Assembly (NCBI GenBank): GCA_027031505.1
Contig: JALVQH010000322.1
Location: 1 to 9,226, forward strand
Length of the DNA: 9,226 nt
Reading direction: 5' to 3'
Source: Campylobacteraceae bacterium
Lineage (GTDB): Bacteria; Campylobacterota; Campylobacteria; Campylobacterales; Sulfurovaceae
Within the stretch, counting starts at the first letter, position 1; every line of letters begins with the position of its first letter. The notes beneath the pieces were generated by a model. It worked only from the letters and a program-made list of their open reading frames with translations, searched no databases and had not been told where the DNA came from. Shown here piece after piece: positions 7,944 to 9,226 of the stretch. The position numbers were made by a program, and so were the translations under genes.

Positions 7944-8018
7944 GCGGGCGTAGCTCAGTGGTAGAGCATCACCTTGCCAAGGTGAGGGTCGACGGTTCGA
8001 ACCCGTTCGCCCGCTCCA
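7944..8018 (+). tRNA. tRNA-Gly(GCC)
   Basis: A complete cloverleaf can be folded by eye. The acceptor GCGGGCG pairs with CGCCCGC, the D stem is GCTC/GAGC, and the anticodon stem TCACC/GGTGA frames loop TTGCCAA with anticodon GCC at 7976-7978. The T arm contains TTCGAAC. The CCA end is encoded (8016-8018). It is the first gene of a four-tRNA transcription unit. Confidence 0.97.
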
Positions 8019-8078
8019 CGAAAACATTATGATTCTGATAACAAATTCTGGAAAATTTTACCTTTTATGGTGTCCGTA

Positions 8079-8165
8079 GCCCGGGTGGTGGAATGGTAGA
8101 CACAGGGGACTTAAAATCCCCCGGTCATTGCGACCGTGCCGGTTCAAGTCCGGCTCCGGGCACCA
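8079..8165 (+). tRNA. tRNA-Leu(TAA)
   Basis: A class II tRNA of 87 bases with a long variable arm (GGTCATTGCGACC). The acceptor GCCCGGG pairs with TCCGGGC, and the anticodon stem GGGGA/TCCCC frames loop CTTAAAA with anticodon TAA at 8112-8114. The T loop is TTCAAGT and CCA is encoded (8163-8165). It lies 60 bases after tRNA-Gly. Confidence 0.97.
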
Positions 8166-8173
8166 CAACATGA

Positions 8174-8247
8174 GGCGGCATAGCCAAGTGGTAAGGCACG
8201 AGCCTGCAAAGCTCTGATCGCCGGTTCGAATCCGGCTGTCGCCTCCA
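8174..8247 (+). tRNA. tRNA-Cys(GCA)
   Basis: A 74-base tRNA. The acceptor GGCGGCA pairs with TGTCGCC including one G-T, the D stem is GCC/GGC, and loop CTGCAAA carries anticodon GCA at 8206-8208. The outermost anticodon-stem pair is a C-T mismatch. The T arm is GCCGG/CCGGC around TTCGAAT, and CCA is encoded. Only 8 bases separate it from tRNA-Leu. Confidence 0.96.
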
Positions 8248-8270
8248 CCTCATTTTTTCCTCAATCATTT

Positions 8271-8358
8271 CGGGAGATGTCAGAGCGGTTGAATGTGCCG
8301 GTCTTGAAAACCGGTGAGGGTAACACCTCCGGGGGTTCGAATCCCCCTCTCCCGGCCA
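8271..8358 (+). tRNA. tRNA-Ser(TGA)
   Basis: A class II tRNA of 88 bases. The acceptor CGGGAGA pairs with TCTCCCG, the anticodon stem CCGGT/ACCGG frames loop CTTGAAA with anticodon TGA at 8305-8307, and a variable arm GAGGGTAACACCTC follows. The T arm is GGGGG/CCCCC. The discriminator is G, as expected for serine tRNAs, and CCA is encoded (8356-8358). It is the last gene of the tRNA cluster; no classic terminator follows. Confidence 0.96.
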
Positions 8359-8541
8359 TACAATGATAGTAATCCTCGCTTAATAACCAAAAAATAGCAC
8401 ATTATAACCTGATTTAAGGTTAGATCACCCGCCATATTTCTACCCTATAGCTCCCACACCGTAGAAAAAGGCAATTTTCGAGATAAAGCGAAGTTTCGTG
8501 CGGCTAAAAACCTAAGCTAAGCACGGTAATATGGTGGCTAA
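8359..8541. other. Gene-free stretch between tRNA-Ser and the transposase remnant
   Basis: No open frame or tRNA is visible in these 183 bases. There is a small hairpin, TAACCT/AGGTTA (8405-8410 with 8417-8422), without a T run, so it is a poor terminator. GCCATATT near 8431 is complemented by AATATGGTGGC near 8528, an imperfect inverted repeat spanning about 100 bases. Between them are further short complementary pieces such as GTGC/GCAC (8497-8523) and CGAA/TTCG. The stretch might be a residual IS110 left end or a structured RNA, but neither can be established here. Confidence 0.35.
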
Positions 8542-8952
8542 AAAGGAATATTTTATACCGTATTCTCACAAAAGCTTGATGCCATTGCTTCCATCCCGGG
8601 CATCGAGGAGCTTACAGCACTGATACTGCTGCATCTGTTCATCCGTTATCCTGACGCCAATCAACGGCAGATCGTCTCCCTGGCAGGACTTGATTCGATT
8701 ATCAGGGAATCGGGAAGCTCTATTAGAGGCAGAGTCAAGATCTCCAAAGCAGGAGACAGGATCTACAGGGGTGCACTCTTTATGCCGGCGATGGTAGCTG
8801 TGCGGCACAACATCAAACTCAAAGCCTACTACGAGAGACTCAAAGCAGGCGGCAAACATACGACTGTAGCGCAAGTAGCGGTGATGCGCAAGTTACTCAT
8901 CATTGCACATTCTCTCTATAAGAGTGGGGAAATGTACAGGGAGGAAGTATAG
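8542..8952 (+). pseudogene. IS110-family transposase remnant (C-terminal domain only)
   Basis: A frame with no start codon at its beginning is open from an upstream TAA (8539-8541) to the TAG at 8950. From about 8572 it encodes the C-terminal Transposase_20 part of IS110-family enzymes. It reads KLDAIASIPGIEELTA (helix-hairpin-helix type segment), then LAGLDSIIRESGSS, which contains the SG with the conserved catalytic serine. RGRVKISKAGD, VAVRHNIKLKAYYERLKAGGK and VAVMRKLLIIAHSLY follow. The N-terminal RuvC-like DEDD domain, about 200 residues in intact members, is absent, and no start codon or ribosome site replaces it. I read this as a decayed insertion sequence downstream of the tRNA cluster. 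The C-terminal part has no frameshift or stop, so truncation may be fairly recent. Confidence 0.85.
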
Positions 8953-9105
8953 AGAAATCATCGTCGTAAAAAGGTAAAAATATCGGTAGAATTGTTATGT
9001 TTTTTATGGGATTTTAAGGTAGCGACTGACCCCTATACCCTATACCCTTCCCTCTATGAGAAGCAAAATGGGGTATAATACGACCATTCGTTTTCAGGAG
9101 CAGAT
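8953..9105. other. Possible IS110 right flank, short tandem repeat and modA leader
   Basis: The stretch after the transposase stop is AT-rich up to about 9020. It then contains CCTATAC twice in tandem (about 9032-9045). GGGGTATA at 9070-9077 is complementary to part of that repeat, giving a potential stem whose right arm overlaps the -10 box of the next gene. The insertion-sequence boundary must lie in here, but I cannot place it without a related intact copy. Confidence 0.35.
9074..9079 (+). promoter_or_regulatory. -10 box upstream of the modA-like gene
   Basis: A perfect TATAAT hexamer lies 26 bases before the ATG at 9106. No -35 match is visible at the usual distance. The leader then carries AGGAG (9096-9100), 5 bases before the start codon. 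Confidence 0.55.
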
Positions 9106-9226
9106 ATGCGCTTAGCTATGCGTTTGACGGTCATGATGCTGGTGATGATGATGGGGGCAGTTTGGGGGGGAGTTGTCCGTGTAGCACTTGCAGCTAATGT
9201 CAGCTATGCCATGCCCTCCCTCAAAG
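9106..9226 (+). CDS. modA: Probable molybdate ABC transporter substrate-binding protein ModA, N-terminal fragment (runs off the right edge)
   Basis: ModA is the periplasmic protein that captures molybdate or tungstate and delivers it to the ModBC transporter for molybdopterin enzymes. Only 40 codons are present. They show a Sec-type signal peptide: two early arginines, a methionine-rich hydrophobic core (about residues 7-20) and a likely cleavage site near AVWGG. The mature start VRVALAANVSYAMPSL resembles the first strand and oxyanion-binding loop of ModA proteins. The first ATG is preferred over the in-frame ATG at 9118 because AGGAG lies 5 bases upstream of it. The family call rests on a short segment; another type II periplasmic binding protein is possible. 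Confidence 0.65.
   Translation, partial: MRLAMRLTVMMLVMMMGAVWGGVVRVALAANVSYAMPSLK

Noticed and set aside
8405..8425. attC-like GTTAGAT and a small hairpin after the tRNA cluster
   Set aside because: A matching RYYYAAC partner and the paired R and L boxes of an integron site are not found, and there is no T run for a terminator.
8566..8874. Minus-strand 102-codon frame
   Set aside because: It is the reverse complement of the IS110 transposase C-terminus, which explains the sequence fully.
1..9226. CRISPR array, toxin-antitoxin or phage-defence cassette
   Set aside because: No regularly spaced repeats and no recognisable defence genes are present; all sizeable coding frames are housekeeping genes or the IS remnant.

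Overview
The window comes from a bacterial chromosome around the replication origin, most likely a member of the Campylobacterota (Epsilonproteobacteria; a Sulfurovum- or Sulfurimonas-like sulfur oxidiser would fit, but the genus is inferred). The main clues are dnaA and dnaN next to ruvC, a translationally coupled pyrG-recJ pair as in Campylobacter jejuni, DnaA boxes built on a TTCAC core in the intergenic regions on both sides of dnaA, and tRNA genes that encode their own CCA ends.

Left part (1-5000, all minus strand). dnaA is followed after a 197-base AT-rich gap by dnaN, then pyrG and recJ. The last three are tightly packed: dnaN and pyrG are 13 bases apart, and the pyrG stop overlaps the recJ start. 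recJ runs off the left edge. The usual dnaN neighbours recF and gyrB are absent here. Both gaps flanking dnaA carry clustered DnaA boxes, and the dnaA-dnaN gap also has a 15-base palindromic double box beside an 87% A+T stretch. Together they look like a bipartite oriC with unwinding on the downstream side, as known in Helicobacter pylori.

Middle part (5132-7864). ruvC (Holliday junction resolvase) is read away from dnaA. Behind its own promoter follows a thioredoxin-reductase-like flavoprotein without a CxxC pair. Convergent with it is a BaiN/HI0933-family flavoprotein, whose promoter lies so close to the ATG that the mRNA may be leaderless.

Right part (7890-9226). A consensus-like sigma-70 promoter drives four tandem tRNA genes, Gly(GCC), Leu(TAA), Cys(GCA) and Ser(TGA). 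After about 180 bases with no recognisable gene comes the 3' part of an IS110-family transposase. It keeps the serine-bearing C-terminal domain but has lost the N-terminal RuvC-like domain, so it is a dead insertion-sequence remnant. The window ends in the first 40 codons of a probable ModA, the periplasmic molybdate-binding protein.

Overall this is replication-origin core DNA with ordinary housekeeping genes. I did not find a new defence or metabolic system. The points most worth following are the origin architecture, the altered dnaN neighbourhood, the possible leaderless flavoprotein mRNA, and the IS110 remnant with its flanks.
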